A stretch of DNA of 64,000 bases from JAICUY01 sp963716585 (GTDB taxonomy: Bacteria > Chloroflexota > Limnocylindria > QHBO01). Location of the stretch: positions 682,001-746,000 of the forward strand of contig CAVQTN010000002.1 in assembly GCA_963716585.1 (NCBI GenBank). The letters run 5' to 3'. Below, in pieces: positions 25,189 through 36,939 of the stretch (the first letter of the stretch is position 1; the number at the start of each line of letters is the position of its first letter). The notes under the pieces are model-generated. The model made no database searches, was not told the DNA's origin, and saw nothing but the letters and a program-made list of their open reading frames with translations. The position numbers were made by a program, and so were the translations under genes.

Positions 25189-25215
25189 TGCACACCACCT
25201 CCTTTCGTTGCGGCG

Positions 25216-25245
25216 ATCCTAGCACGCCACCCGGCGCGGGCACAA
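25216..25245 (-). promoter_or_regulatory. Promoter of smpB leader transcript
   Basis: TTGTGC (-35, 25240-25245) and TAGGAT (-10, 25216-25221) on the minus strand with 18 bp between. They lie just after the ctpA stop and before the leader ORF. Transcription would start near 25209, a few bases before the Shine-Dalgarno of the leader peptide. Confidence 0.5.
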
Positions 25246-25254
25246 TGCCCGGCT

Positions 25255-26640
25255 TCAGGCCGCCGAGCGGGTCAGCCCGGAGGTGTCGTAGCTGGTCTCG
25301 CCGGACGACGGAGACGCGATCGATGGCGCGGCGCTGGCCGGTGTCTGCGGCTGTGCTCCCACTGCGCGCTTGTCCAGGACCTCGATCGCGCGCTGCAGCA
25401 CGAGGTCCTGTTCTGGCGGCGTTCCGGCCGGCACATCGACCACGATGTCCGGCTGCACGCCATCCGGATGAACGCTGTGGTGGTCTGGCGTGAACCATCG
25501 CGAGATGGTGATGCGCACCCCGCCGTCGTTCTCAAGCGGCGCCCACACCTGGACCGTGTTCTTGCCGAACGTATGTTGGCCGATGATCGTCGCCCGCCCG
25601 AGCTCCTTGAGCGCGGCACTGACGATCTCGGAGGCCGAGGCGCTGCCGTTGTCGACCAGCACGACGACGGGAATCGACGGCTTCGTCGCGAGGCCGTAGT
25701 CGGGCAGCGCCGTCCAGGTCTTTGCATCGCCGGCCGACTCCTGCGTGAAGACGGTGCCGGTATCGACGAACTCGCTGGCGATCGTTCGGGCGGCCTCGAT
25801 GTAGCCGCCCGGATTGCCTCGCAGGTCGAAGATGATCTTCTGGGCGCCGCGATCGAGCAGGCCCTTGAGCTCCTGGTGGAACTGGTCAGGGCTCGACTCG
25901 GAGAAGCCGTGGAGCGCGATGTAGCCGATGTCGTTGTCGAGCATCCGCGTCTCGACCTCGCTCATGGTGATCTCGGCGCGCGTGACCGTCACGCTCAGGG
26001 TGCTGGCCCCGCGCTTGATGCCGAGCGTCACGTCCGTGCCGGCCTTGCCGCGCACCTTGGCGATCTGGTCCGACATGGTCGACCCATTGACCGATGTGCC
26101 ATTGACGGCGGTCACGATGTCGCCGGCCCTGATCCCGGCCTGTTCCGCCGGCGAGTCCTTGATCGGTTTGACAACCACCAGGACGCAGGTCTCGGAGAGC
26201 TGGGCGCAGGCGTCCAGGTTGGCCGGGTCCTTCAGGTTCTTGAGCGACATCTCCGCGCCGATGCCCTCGAACTTGCCCGACAGGTCACCGAGCGCCTGGT
26301 TGTACTGCTGCGGCGCCATGTATCCGCTGAACGGATCGGCGACGCCGTACTGGAACATGCCCTGGATGGCACCCTCCGCGAGCTTGGTGTCATCGAGCTT
26401 GTCGACGTACTCGGCCTTGAGCTTCTGGTACGCCTCGCACAGCGGCGCGAACGCCTGGTTCGGCCCGGCGCAGCTGCCGCTGCTTGATCCGGCCGCCAGG
26501 AATCCACCGGCGAACAGCAGCGCCCCGACCACGGCGGCCAGCACAAGCGAAACGACCCACCCCGCGGTCGAGCGCGTCGTCGGGCGCGACGGCACCGGCT
26601 CGGAGGCGGAGGATGGGGCGAGGGGAGCGGAATCGGTCAT
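25255..26640 (-). CDS. ctpA: C-terminal processing peptidase (S41 family) with PDZ domain
   Basis: A 461-residue membrane-anchored serine protease. Residues about 25-50 are a membrane anchor (VVSLVLAAVVGALLFAGGFLAAG), followed by an S41 N-terminal region, a PDZ domain (DSPAEQAGIRAGDIVTAVNG) and the S41 core with FDLRGNPGGY. The catalytic Ser is in NGSASASEIV and the Lys in GQHTFGKNTVQ. An extra Cys pair (CAGPNQAFAPLC, DACAQLSETC) lies outside. ATG 26640 is chosen; a TACACT box at 26655-26660 lies just upstream and excludes the longer frame. Confidence 0.93.
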   Translation of the reverse strand: MTDSAPLAPSSASEPVPSRPTTRSTAGWVVSLVLAAVVGALLFAGGFLAAGSSSGSCAGPNQAFAPLCEAYQKLKAEYVDKLDDTKLAEGAIQGMFQYGVADPFSGYMAPQQYNQALGDLSGKFEGIGAEMSLKNLKDPANLDACAQLSETCVLVVVKPIKDSPAEQAGIRAGDIVTAVNGTSVNGSTMSDQIAKVRGKAGTDVTLGIKRGASTLSVTVTRAEITMSEVETRMLDNDIGYIALHGFSESSPDQFHQELKGLLDRGAQKIIFDLRGNPGGYIEAARTIASEFVDTGTVFTQESAGDAKTWTALPDYGLATKPSIPVVVLVDNGSASASEIVSAALKELGRATIIGQHTFGKNTVQVWAPLENDGGVRITISRWFTPDHHSVHPDGVQPDIVVDVPAGTPPEQDLVLQRAIEVLDKRAVGAQPQTPASAAPSIASPSSGETSYDTSGLTRSAA

Positions 26641-26752
26641 CGAAGGGTCGGGCGAGTGTAGCACCGGGTCCATCCGACGCCGGTTACGCCCCCATGACCT
26701 TTGCTCATGGGCCGTGCGCGCATGGCTTGCGCCGGCGCATCTTCCGGCTGCC

Positions 26753-27646
26753 TCACGTCGCCGACGACAGGTAGCTGCGCACACTGATCCAGCTGCCGAG
26801 CGCGCCGACCCCGAGCCCGACCGCGAAGAGCAGCGCCGAGAGCGTCGCCAGGAATTGGGCGCCCACCGAGAAGGGCAGCTTGAAGACGCTGAACATGATC
26901 GGCTGAATCGGATCCCAGACGACGGCGACCAGGATCAGGGCGACGATCGCGCCGATCAGGCCGCACATGATCCCCTCGAGGATGAACGGCCAACGGATGA
27001 ACGAGTCGCTGGCGCCGACCAGCCGCATGATCTCGATCTCGCTCGCCCGGGAATAGACCGCGATGCGGATGGTGTTGACGATCATGAACAGGACCGTCAG
27101 GCCCACCAGGCCGATCGCCACCAGCCCGGCGGTGCGGATCACGTTGATGATGCCCAGCAGCTTGTCGATCTGCTCCTGCTGAGTGGTGATCTTGGTGACC
27201 TGCTGACGCTCGGCCAGGGCCGCACCGACCGACGAGGCGAACGTCGGGTCTGAGAGCTGGATCTCGAGGGTTGCCTGCAGGGTGATGTTCGCACCGCCCG
27301 TCTCGAGCGTCTTGCCCTGGCTGGCGAATGACTCCTGCAGCCGGCGGAAGGCTTCCTCGGGCGAGACGTAGTTCACCTCGGTGACGCCCGGCAGCTGCTT
27401 GATCTGGGCGATGAGGCTATCGCGGCCTGCCGCAGGAAGGCTGTCAACCAGCTCGGCAGTGACGCCGACCTTGCTCTCGATGAAGTCGATTCCCGAATTC
27501 AAGCCGGTCAGCACGATGAACAGCCCCGAGAGGAGCACGAGCATGAGCACCACGGTGGCGGTGGCGGCCAGGCTCATCATCGCGTTGCGCCAGAAACCCT
27601 GCCAGGCGCGCACCACGCTGAAGCCGACGAAACGGGCGAAGGACAC
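26753..27646 (-). CDS. ftsX: Cell division protein FtsX
   Basis: A 297-residue ABC-type membrane subunit that transmits ATP-driven motion of FtsE to peptidoglycan hydrolases. It has one N-terminal helix (VVLMLVLLSGLFIVLTGL), an external domain of about 110 residues (PGVTEVNYVSPEEAFRRLQ) and three C-terminal helices, with the cytoplasmic SEIEIMRLVGAS motif. It is directly downstream of ftsE (2-bp gap). Confidence 0.95.
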   Translation of the reverse strand: MSFARFVGFSVVRAWQGFWRNAMMSLAATATVVLMLVLLSGLFIVLTGLNSGIDFIESKVGVTAELVDSLPAAGRDSLIAQIKQLPGVTEVNYVSPEEAFRRLQESFASQGKTLETGGANITLQATLEIQLSDPTFASSVGAALAERQQVTKITTQQEQIDKLLGIINVIRTAGLVAIGLVGLTVLFMIVNTIRIAVYSRASEIEIMRLVGASDSFIRWPFILEGIMCGLIGAIVALILVAVVWDPIQPIMFSVFKLPFSVGAQFLATLSALLFAVGLGVGALGSWISVRSYLSSAT

Positions 27647-27648
27647 GC

Positions 27649-28386
27649 TCAGTACTCCCGCTCGTAGGCGGCGCTGGCCTCGTCGCGCACCAGGGTGCCA
27701 TGCTCCAGGGCGAGCACCCGGCGACGCATGGCGTTGACGATCTCCTGGTTGTGGGTCGCCATCAGCACCGTGGTGCCCAGCCCGTTGATCTGGATCAGCA
27801 GCTGGATGATCTCCCAGGAGGTCACCGGGTCCAGGTTGCCGGTCGGCTCGTCGGCGATCAGGATCGCGGGGTCGTGGACGAGGGCGCGGGCGATCGCCAC
27901 GCGCTGCTGCTCCCCGCCGGAGAGCTGCGTGGTGAGGTGCTGCTCATGCTCCTGCAGTCCGACAAGGTTGAGCAGCTGCGGAACGCGGCGGCGAATGATG
28001 CCGCCGGCCGTGCCCGTCACCTCCAGGGCGAAGGCCACGTTCTCGAAGACGGTCTTGTTCGGCAGCAGTCGGAAGTCCTGGAACACGATCCCGATGCGTC
28101 GCCGCAGCTGCGGCACGTGGCGGCGCCGCATGCGCGAGACGTCGCGGCCGGCCACCACGACCCGGCCTGCCGTCGGCAGCTGCTCGCGAATGAGCAGCCG
28201 GATGAAGGTCGACTTGCCGGCACCCGACGGGCCGACCAGGAAGACGAAGTCACCCGCCGGAATGGCGACGTTGACATCGGTCAGGGCGACCTTGCCGTTA
28301 GGGTAGGTCATGCCCACGTCGACCATGCTGATGACCGGGTCGGTAGCCACGTCGCCGGCCTGCGGCCGGCTCAGGAGGATGGTCAT
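27649..28386 (-). CDS. ftsE: Cell division ATP-binding protein FtsE
   Basis: A 245-residue ABC ATPase partner of FtsX. Walker A GPSGAGKST, signature LSGGEQQR, Walker B AILIADEPTGNLD and ATHNQ are present. The Y-loop region MTYPNGKVALTDVN is typical of FtsE. An N-terminal extension of about 18 residues precedes the fold. It has its own TAGGAT box about 15 bp before the ATG. Confidence 0.95.
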   Translation of the reverse strand: MTILLSRPQAGDVATDPVISMVDVGMTYPNGKVALTDVNVAIPAGDFVFLVGPSGAGKSTFIRLLIREQLPTAGRVVVAGRDVSRMRRRHVPQLRRRIGIVFQDFRLLPNKTVFENVAFALEVTGTAGGIIRRRVPQLLNLVGLQEHEQHLTTQLSGGEQQRVAIARALVHDPAILIADEPTGNLDPVTSWEIIQLLIQINGLGTTVLMATHNQEIVNAMRRRVLALEHGTLVRDEASAAYEREY

Positions 28387-28438
28387 AGGGAATCGGGCGC
28401 CATCCTAGCACCGACGCGCGAAATGGTCCGGGCGCGGT

Positions 28439-29561
28439 TCAGGCGCCTGCTCCGCTGGTCTCGCCGATGCGCGAGCGCAGATAGCCCTCGATGAACGGAT
28501 CGAGCTCGCCGTCGAGCACCGCGGTCGGGTTGCTCGTCTCGACGTTGGTACGCAGGTCCTTGACCATGGTGTACGGCTGCAACACGTATGAGCGGATCTG
28601 GTTGCCCCAGCCGGCCTCCACGTGCTCGCCACGCAGGCGGGCCATCTCCGCCTCGCGCTCCTCCATCTGCCGCTCGATGAGCTTGGAGCGCAGGACGGCC
28701 ATGGCCCGCTCGCGGTTCTGTGCCTGGCTGCGCTCGTTCTGGCAGGTGACCACGATGCCGGTCGGCAGGTGCGTCATGCGCACCGCCGAATCGGTCTTGT
28801 TGACGTGCTGGCCTCCGGCGCCGCTGGCCCGATAGGTGTCGACCCGGACCTCTTTCTCGTCGATCTCGATCTCCTGGTCCTCCTCGACCTCGGGCATGAC
28901 CTCCACCAGGGCGAAGCTGGTGTGGCGTCGCTTCTGCGAGTCGAACGGGCTGATGCGCACCAGCCGGTGCACGCCGCGCTCGCTCTTCAGCTGTCCGTAC
29001 GCCCACCGGCCGTCGATGCTGGCCGTGACGCTCTTCAGCCCGGCCTCCTCGCCCTCGGTCTGCTCCAGGATCTCGGTCTTGAAGCGATGCCGCTCGGCCC
29101 AGCGCAGGTACATGCGCAGCAGCATCTCCGCCCAGTCCTGGCTCTCGGTCCCACCCGCGCCGGCGTGAACCGAGAGGATCGCCGGCCGCGCGTCATATGG
29201 CTCGGACAGGAGCAGTCGCGACTCCATGCCCGTCCAGTCGCGCTGCAGCTGCTCCAGGTCGCGCTGCAGGTCGGGAAGCAGGCTCGCGCCCTCCTCGGGG
29301 TCGGCGCCGGCCAGCTCCGCCATCTCGGCCAGGCCTCGGGCGCGCGCCTCGAGGCCGCGCCAGGTGGCGATCTCTTCGCGCAGCTCGTCGGCGCGGCGCA
29401 GCACCCGTTGCGCGGTGGCGGGGTCGTTCCACAGGTCGGCGTCGGCCGACTGCTCGGTCAGCTCGCCGAGCTCGGTCTCCTTGGCAGGAAGGTCAAAGCC
29501 GCACCGCCGTATCGGCCACGAGGCCGGCCAGCCGCAGCGCCTCGTCCTTAATTGCGTCCAA
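28439..29561 (-). CDS. prfB: Peptide chain release factor 2, programmed +1 frameshift
   Basis: RF2 terminates at UGA and UAA. The zero frame starts at TTG 29561 (DAIKDEALRLAGLVADTAVRL) and meets the in-frame stop in CTT TGA C (29493-29498). The rest is in the +1 frame to 28439, beginning FDLPAKETELGEL. This is the classical autoregulatory prfB shift site. Downstream are the stop-codon recognition SPF (VRISPFDSQ) and the catalytic GGQ (SGAGGQHVNKTDS). A weakly G-rich stretch precedes the slip. The TTG start overlaps the preceding gene by 14 bp. Confidence 0.93.
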
Positions 29562-29880
29562 GGCTGGCCACGATCGAAAGCTCCACGTCCAGCCGCACGT
29601 TCTTGGAGCGGACCTTCGCCGGATTGACGCACGGGCAGTACGTCTGGCGCGGGCACGAGCCGCAGTTGCCGTCACAGTCGAGCGTCGCGGCGTAGCTGCA
29701 GCGCATGCAGTCGCGCTCACACTGGATGAGGTCTTCGTAGGGGAGCTCCGGGTCGCGGAAGCGGGTCACCGGAGAAAGGGAGGGAGCTGAGGAGATCTCG
29801 AGGAGGGCGGGAGCTCGATCGGTTGCCGTCAGCTGCTTCACATAGCTCTCCATGTGCGAGACGAGGAACGACGAACTCAC
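29548..29880 (-). CDS. Small cysteine-rich protein upstream of prfB
   Basis: A 110-residue protein of unknown function. Nine cysteines fall within about 31 residues (CERDCMRC, then LDCDGNCGSCPRQ and TYCPC), suggesting a zinc or iron-sulfur cluster site. Flanks are polar and no signal peptide is seen. The GTG at 29880 is a tentative start; ATG 29853 is possible, while the longer ATG-initiated frame to 29937 is unlikely because a TAGGAT box lies at 29909-29914. The gene ends inside the prfB start region, so translation of the two may be linked. Confidence 0.6.
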   Translation of the reverse strand: MSSSFLVSHMESYVKQLTATDRAPALLEISSAPSLSPVTRFRDPELPYEDLIQCERDCMRCSYAATLDCDGNCGSCPRQTYCPCVNPAKVRSKNVRLDVELSIVASLGRN

Positions 29881-29952
29881 CGTGTTCCGCCGTCGGCGTC
29901 CGACGTCCATCCTACCCGCTGAGGCGCCGCGCGCCAAGAGGCTCTTTCGTGC

Positions 29953-32841
<2,889 letters not shown>

Positions 32842-32851
32842 CGGGTCGATG

Positions 32852-32880
32852 AGTATATCCGCTCAGTAGCTACGGCCCAA
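32852..32880 (-). promoter_or_regulatory. secA promoter
   Basis: TTGGGC (-35, 32875-32880) and a perfect TATACT (-10, 32852-32857) on the minus strand are separated by 17 bp. Only ten bases separate the -10 box from the ATG, which points to a leaderless or nearly leaderless mRNA. Confidence 0.65.
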
Positions 32881-32940
32881 TCGGCTGTGCCGATGCCGCC
32901 GCCTGCCTGCCCGATGCCGCCGCGCAGCCGGCGCCGGCGC

Positions 32941-33020
32941 GATGACCGCCGCGCGTCCGCGCCGCCCGGATGACCGCCGCGCGGCCGAAGCCGGGGCGCT
33001 GACCGCCGCGCGGCCTCTCG
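32941..33020. repeat. GC-rich tandem repeat between secA and prs
   Basis: TGACCGCCGCGCG occurs three times (32943, 32971, 33000) with a 28-29 bp period, inside a GC-rich non-coding stretch. The surrounding gap between secA and the prs stop (32842-33320) otherwise holds the secA promoter and an inverted-repeat element. Confidence 0.6.
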
Positions 33021-33110
33021 CCGTCGGCCGCAGCGCGGTCTCTCGCCCGTCGGCCGTCGAGTGGGAGCACGTAGCCGACCGGATGCGTGGTGCCAGCGAT
33101 GTCGGCGCTC

Positions 33111-33263
33111 GAGTGGACAGATGTCGGCCTGATCAGCGTTCGTCCGGCCGGATTACTGTCGAAGTAGCCCAGCGGCCCATGATCGAGCGTGGGTGCGCGG
33201 CGGAAACGGTCGTCGACGGGATTCGAGGCGACGAAGGCGGATCACACCGCCACCTGACCATTC
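33111..33263. repeat. Intergenic inverted-repeat element, copy C
   Basis: Left end GAGTGGACAGATGTCGG (33111-33127) and right end CCGCCACCTGACCATTC (33247-33263) are degenerate versions of the 17-bp inverted repeat that bounds the element at 53694-53846. The total length, 153 bp, is the same. ATCAGCGTTCGTC following the left end also follows the left end of the copy at 24128. Confidence 0.5.
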
Positions 33264-33320
33264 GCGGCTGCCGCGCCGATGCGGAGGCCCCGGTAACCTC
33301 CGCGCAGCCTCGTGGCGTTG

Positions 33321-34404
33321 TCAGCGCTCGACGGGGACCGGCTCGGGTTGCGGCGCACCGGGGGCACCGGGGGCATCGGGCGTGTCGGATGACTCGCCGT
33401 CCCAGAAGGTCATGTTCTCGACGAGCGCCGCCTCCGACGAGAACAGGGCCCCGACGCTTTCGCCGCGATGGATGCGCTTGATTGCCTCGCCGAACAGCGG
33501 CGCGACCGACAGCACCGTGATCTGCTCGCGGTTCGCCTCCGCCGGAAGCGGGATCGTGTCGGTCACGATCACCTCGCGCAGCGAGGACCGCTTCGATGCG
33601 CTCCATGGCCGGTGTCGAGAACACGCCGTGGGTCGCGCAGGCATAGATCTCGTGGACGCCGTCACGCTCGAGCGCGTCGACCGTTTCGATGAGCGTGCCC
33701 GCGGTGTTGATCTCGTCGTCGACGATGATCGCCCGCTTGCCACGCACCTCGCCGATGACGTTCATCAGCTCGGCCCGGTCGAGATTGCCGATGCGCCGCT
33801 TTTCGACGATGGCCAGCGGCGCGTTAAGGAGCTCGGCGAAGCCGCGGGCCCGCTTCGCGAAGCCGAGGTCCGTGACGACGACGAGGTCATCGAGCTCCTT
33901 GGCCTTGATGTGGGCGGCCAGGATGTTGACCGCGGTGAGCTCGTCGACCGGGATCGAGAAGAAACCCTGGATCTGCCCCTGGTGCAGGTCCATGGTGAGC
34001 ACCCGATCGGCGCCGGCGACGGTCAGCATGTCGGCGATGAGGCGCGCCGTGATCGGCACGCGCGGCTGGTCCTTCTTGTCGGACCGGCCGTAGGCGTAAT
34101 ACGGGATGACGGCCGTGATCCGTCCGGCCGAAGCCCGTTTGAAGGCGTCGATCATGATCAACAGCTCCATGATCGACTGCTGTACCGGCCGGCTGGTGGG
34201 CTGGACCAGGAAGACGTCCTGCTCGCGGACGTTGTCGAGGATCTTGACGAAGATGTTCTCGTTGGCGAACTGGAAGACCTCGACGTCGCCGCGGCGCGTG
34301 CGCAGATATCGGCAGATGCGATCGGCGAGCGCGGGATTCGCGTTGCCGGCGTAGATGCTGAACTCGTCGGCGTACACGTCCATCTCCGTGGGGCGGTCTG
34401 GCAT
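33321..34404 (-). CDS. prs: Ribose-phosphate pyrophosphokinase with apparent 1-nt frameshift
   Basis: Makes PRPP for nucleotide, His and Trp synthesis. The first about 270 codons read as Prs: TSRPVQQSIMELLIMIDA, YYAYGRSDKKDQPR, TMDLHQGQIQGFF and the PRPP loop IIVDDEINTAGT. Near 33592, after AMERIEA, the frame turns into a shadow. The expected ending (SSLREVIVTDTIPLP, then SVAPLFGEAIKRIH) continues in another frame to 33321. One extra G in GAAGCGGTCC would explain it. Because prs is normally essential, an assembly indel is likelier than a pseudogene. A TAGAAT at 34410-34415 suggests a leaderless start. Confidence 0.85.
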
Positions 34405-34412
34405 GCGCGATT

Positions 34413-36923
34413 CTACTCGCCTTCGAGCGCCGCCTCCGGTGGCCGATCGTCGACGAAGACAGTGATCGACACAATCCGGTCATCGGCCTGCGGTCGCATC
34501 ACCGTCACCCCGCGCGACGAGCGACGGTACTTGTTGATGGTCGATACCTCGGTGCGCAGGATGGTGCCCTCCTCGGTGATGAGCATCATCTCCTCGTCGT
34601 CGCGGCCGACCACCCGGATAGCGGCCACGTTGCCGGTGTCGGCGTTCAGCGAGTTGGCGATGACGCCGCCGGTGGCGCGGTGCTTCCTGGGGAACTCGGA
34701 CAGATCGGTCCGCTTGCCGAACCCCTGCTCGGTGACGACCAGCAGCTGCCCCTCCGGCACGACGACCTCCATGCCGATGACCTCGTCGTCCTTGCGGAGG
34801 CGTATGCCGGTCACGCCCCTCGTGTCGCGGCCCATGGCGCGCACCTCGGATTCGCTGAAGCGCGCCGCCTGGCCCTTGCGAGTGGCGAGGATGATGTCGT
34901 CGCTGCCATCGGTCAGGCCGACCCAGCGAAGCTCATCGTCGTCCACCAGGCTGATGGCGATCAGCCCATTGGCGCGGATCTTGGCGTACTCCGCCAGCGA
35001 CGTCTTCTTGATCATGCCGCGCCGGGTGGCCATCGCCATGAAGTGCCCTGGCTCGAAGCGCGGCAGGGCAATGATCGCGCTGACATACTCGCCGGATTCC
35101 ACCTGCACGCCCGGCAGGTTGATGATCGGCAGCCCCTTGGCCTGGCGCGTCGCCTCCGGCAGGGTGTAGACCCGGGTGATGAACACACGGCCGCGGTTGG
35201 TGAAGAACAGGATGTTGTCGTGCGTGTTGGCCACCAGCAGATGGCGCACGGCATCTTCCTCGCGGGTCAGCATCGCCAGCTTGCCGCGGCCACCGCGACG
35301 CTGCGAACGGAAGGTGGCGATCTGCTGGCGCTTGATGTAGCCGCGCTGGCTGAGGGTCACGACCACGTCCTCCGCGGTGACCAGGTCCTCGGCCGTCAGC
35401 TCGCGGTTGACGTCGGCCTGGATGCGCGTCTTGCGATCGTCGCCGTACTTGCGCTTGAGCTCGGTCAGCTCGTCGGTGATGACCGTCAGGATCTTGCGTG
35501 GGTTGGCCAGCAGGTCCTCCAGCTCGGCGATGAGCCGGATGAGTGCCAGGTATTCGTCCTCGATCTTCTTGCGCTCCAGGGCCGCAAGCCGGCGGAGCTG
35601 CATCTCGAGGATCGCGTTGGCCTGCACCTCGGAGAGCCCGAACTGCTTCATGAGCGCCGTCCGCGCTGCGTCGGTGTCGGCCGAGGCGCGAATGGTGGCG
35701 ATCACGGCATCCAGGTTGTCGAGCGCAATCTTCAGGCCCTCGACGATGTGGGCCCGCTCCTGCGCGCGCGCCAGGTCGAAGACGGTGCGCCGCCGGACCA
35801 CCTCGCGGCGATAGGTGATGTAGTGCTCGAGCATCCGCTTCAGGCCCAGGGTCAGCGGTTGGCCGTCGACGAGGGCCAGCATGTTGGCGCTGAAGCTGGT
35901 CTGGAGCTGCGTGTGCTTGAAGAGCTGCTGCATGACGGTGTGCGGCGAGCCGTCGCGCTTGACCTCGACGACGATGCGCATCCCTGTTCTGTCGCTTTCG
36001 TCGCGAATGTCGCTGACGTCGTTGATGCGCTTGGCGCCCACCAGGTCCGCCATCTTTTCGATCAGGCTGGTCTTGTTGACCTGGTACGGCAGCTCGGTGA
36101 TGACCACTGCCATGCGGCCGACGCGGACCTCCTCGAACGCGACCTGGCCACGGATGATCACGCGGCCGCGGCCGGTGGCATACATGTGCCGGATCGCGTC
36201 CTGGCGCTCCTTCTCGCCGGTCACCGGGTTGCGCACGTCCTCGAAGCGGAAGACGGTGCCACCCGTTGGAAAGTCCGGCCCGGTCACGATCTCGCACAGC
36301 TCGTCGACGCTCATATCCGGGTTGTCGATCAGGCGGATGACGGCGTCGCAGATCTCGGTCAGGTTGTGCGGCGGGATATTGGTCGCCATGCCGACCGCGA
36401 TCCCCGACGAGCCGTTGACCAGCAGGTTGGGCAGCCGCGCGGGCAGGACCGTCGGCATGCGCAGGCGCCCGTCGTAGTTGTCGACAAAGTCGACGGTCTC
36501 CTTCTCGATGTCGGACAGCATCTCGTCCGCGATCGCTGCCAGGCGCGCCTCGGTGTAGCGCATCGCGGCCGGGGGATCGCCGTCGATCGATCCGAAGTTG
36601 CCCTGGCCGTCGACCAGCGGGTAGCGCAGGCTGAAGTCCTGCGCCATGCGCACCAGGGTGTCGTACAGCGCCAGGTCCCCGTGCGGGTGGTAGTTCGCCA
36701 TCGTCTCGCCGACGATGCCGGCGCACTTCCGATAGGCGGCCGTCGAGCGCAGGCCCAGCTCGTGCATCGCATACAGGATGCGACGGTGCACCGGCTTCAG
36801 GCCGTCCCGCACGTCGGGCAGCGCGCGGCTGACGATGACGCTCATGGCGTAGTCGATGTACGCGGTGCGCATCTCGTTCTCGATCGACACCGGCCGGATG
36901 TTCTCCCGGCGCTCCATCTCCAT
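34413..36923 (-). CDS. gyrA: DNA gyrase subunit A
   Basis: An 836-residue cleavage subunit. The catalytic tyrosine is Y123 in AAMRYTEARL. The quinolone region reads HPHGDLALYDTLVRM, placing Leu at residue 84, the position of E. coli Ser83. The C-terminal pinwheel carries the GyrA box QRRGGRGK, required for DNA wrapping. It is on the same strand as gyrB, separated by two small genes. Start ATG 36923. Confidence 0.97.
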   Translation of the reverse strand: MEMERRENIRPVSIENEMRTAYIDYAMSVIVSRALPDVRDGLKPVHRRILYAMHELGLRSTAAYRKCAGIVGETMANYHPHGDLALYDTLVRMAQDFSLRYPLVDGQGNFGSIDGDPPAAMRYTEARLAAIADEMLSDIEKETVDFVDNYDGRLRMPTVLPARLPNLLVNGSSGIAVGMATNIPPHNLTEICDAVIRLIDNPDMSVDELCEIVTGPDFPTGGTVFRFEDVRNPVTGEKERQDAIRHMYATGRGRVIIRGQVAFEEVRVGRMAVVITELPYQVNKTSLIEKMADLVGAKRINDVSDIRDESDRTGMRIVVEVKRDGSPHTVMQQLFKHTQLQTSFSANMLALVDGQPLTLGLKRMLEHYITYRREVVRRRTVFDLARAQERAHIVEGLKIALDNLDAVIATIRASADTDAARTALMKQFGLSEVQANAILEMQLRRLAALERKKIEDEYLALIRLIAELEDLLANPRKILTVITDELTELKRKYGDDRKTRIQADVNRELTAEDLVTAEDVVVTLSQRGYIKRQQIATFRSQRRGGRGKLAMLTREEDAVRHLLVANTHDNILFFTNRGRVFITRVYTLPEATRQAKGLPIINLPGVQVESGEYVSAIIALPRFEPGHFMAMATRRGMIKKTSLAEYAKIRANGLIAISLVDDDELRWVGLTDGSDDIILATRKGQAARFSESEVRAMGRDTRGVTGIRLRKDDEVIGMEVVVPEGQLLVVTEQGFGKRTDLSEFPRKHRATGGVIANSLNADTGNVAAIRVVGRDDEEMMLITEEGTILRTEVSTINKYRRSSRGVTVMRPQADDRIVSITVFVDDRPPEAALEGE

Positions 36924-36939
36924 CGGTCCTGCTGTCTCC

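Noticed and set aside
29493..29495. In-frame TGA near the start of prfB, as a pseudogene sign
   Set aside because: CTT TGA C is the conserved programmed frameshift site of RF2.
32941..33020. Possible CRISPR repeats
   Set aside because: Only three GC-rich units with no distinct spacers, no leader and no cas genes.
33133..33320. C-terminal extension of prs in the original frame
   Set aside because: Arg/Pro-rich shadow after the frameshift; the conserved Prs ending is in the other frame, stopping at 33321.
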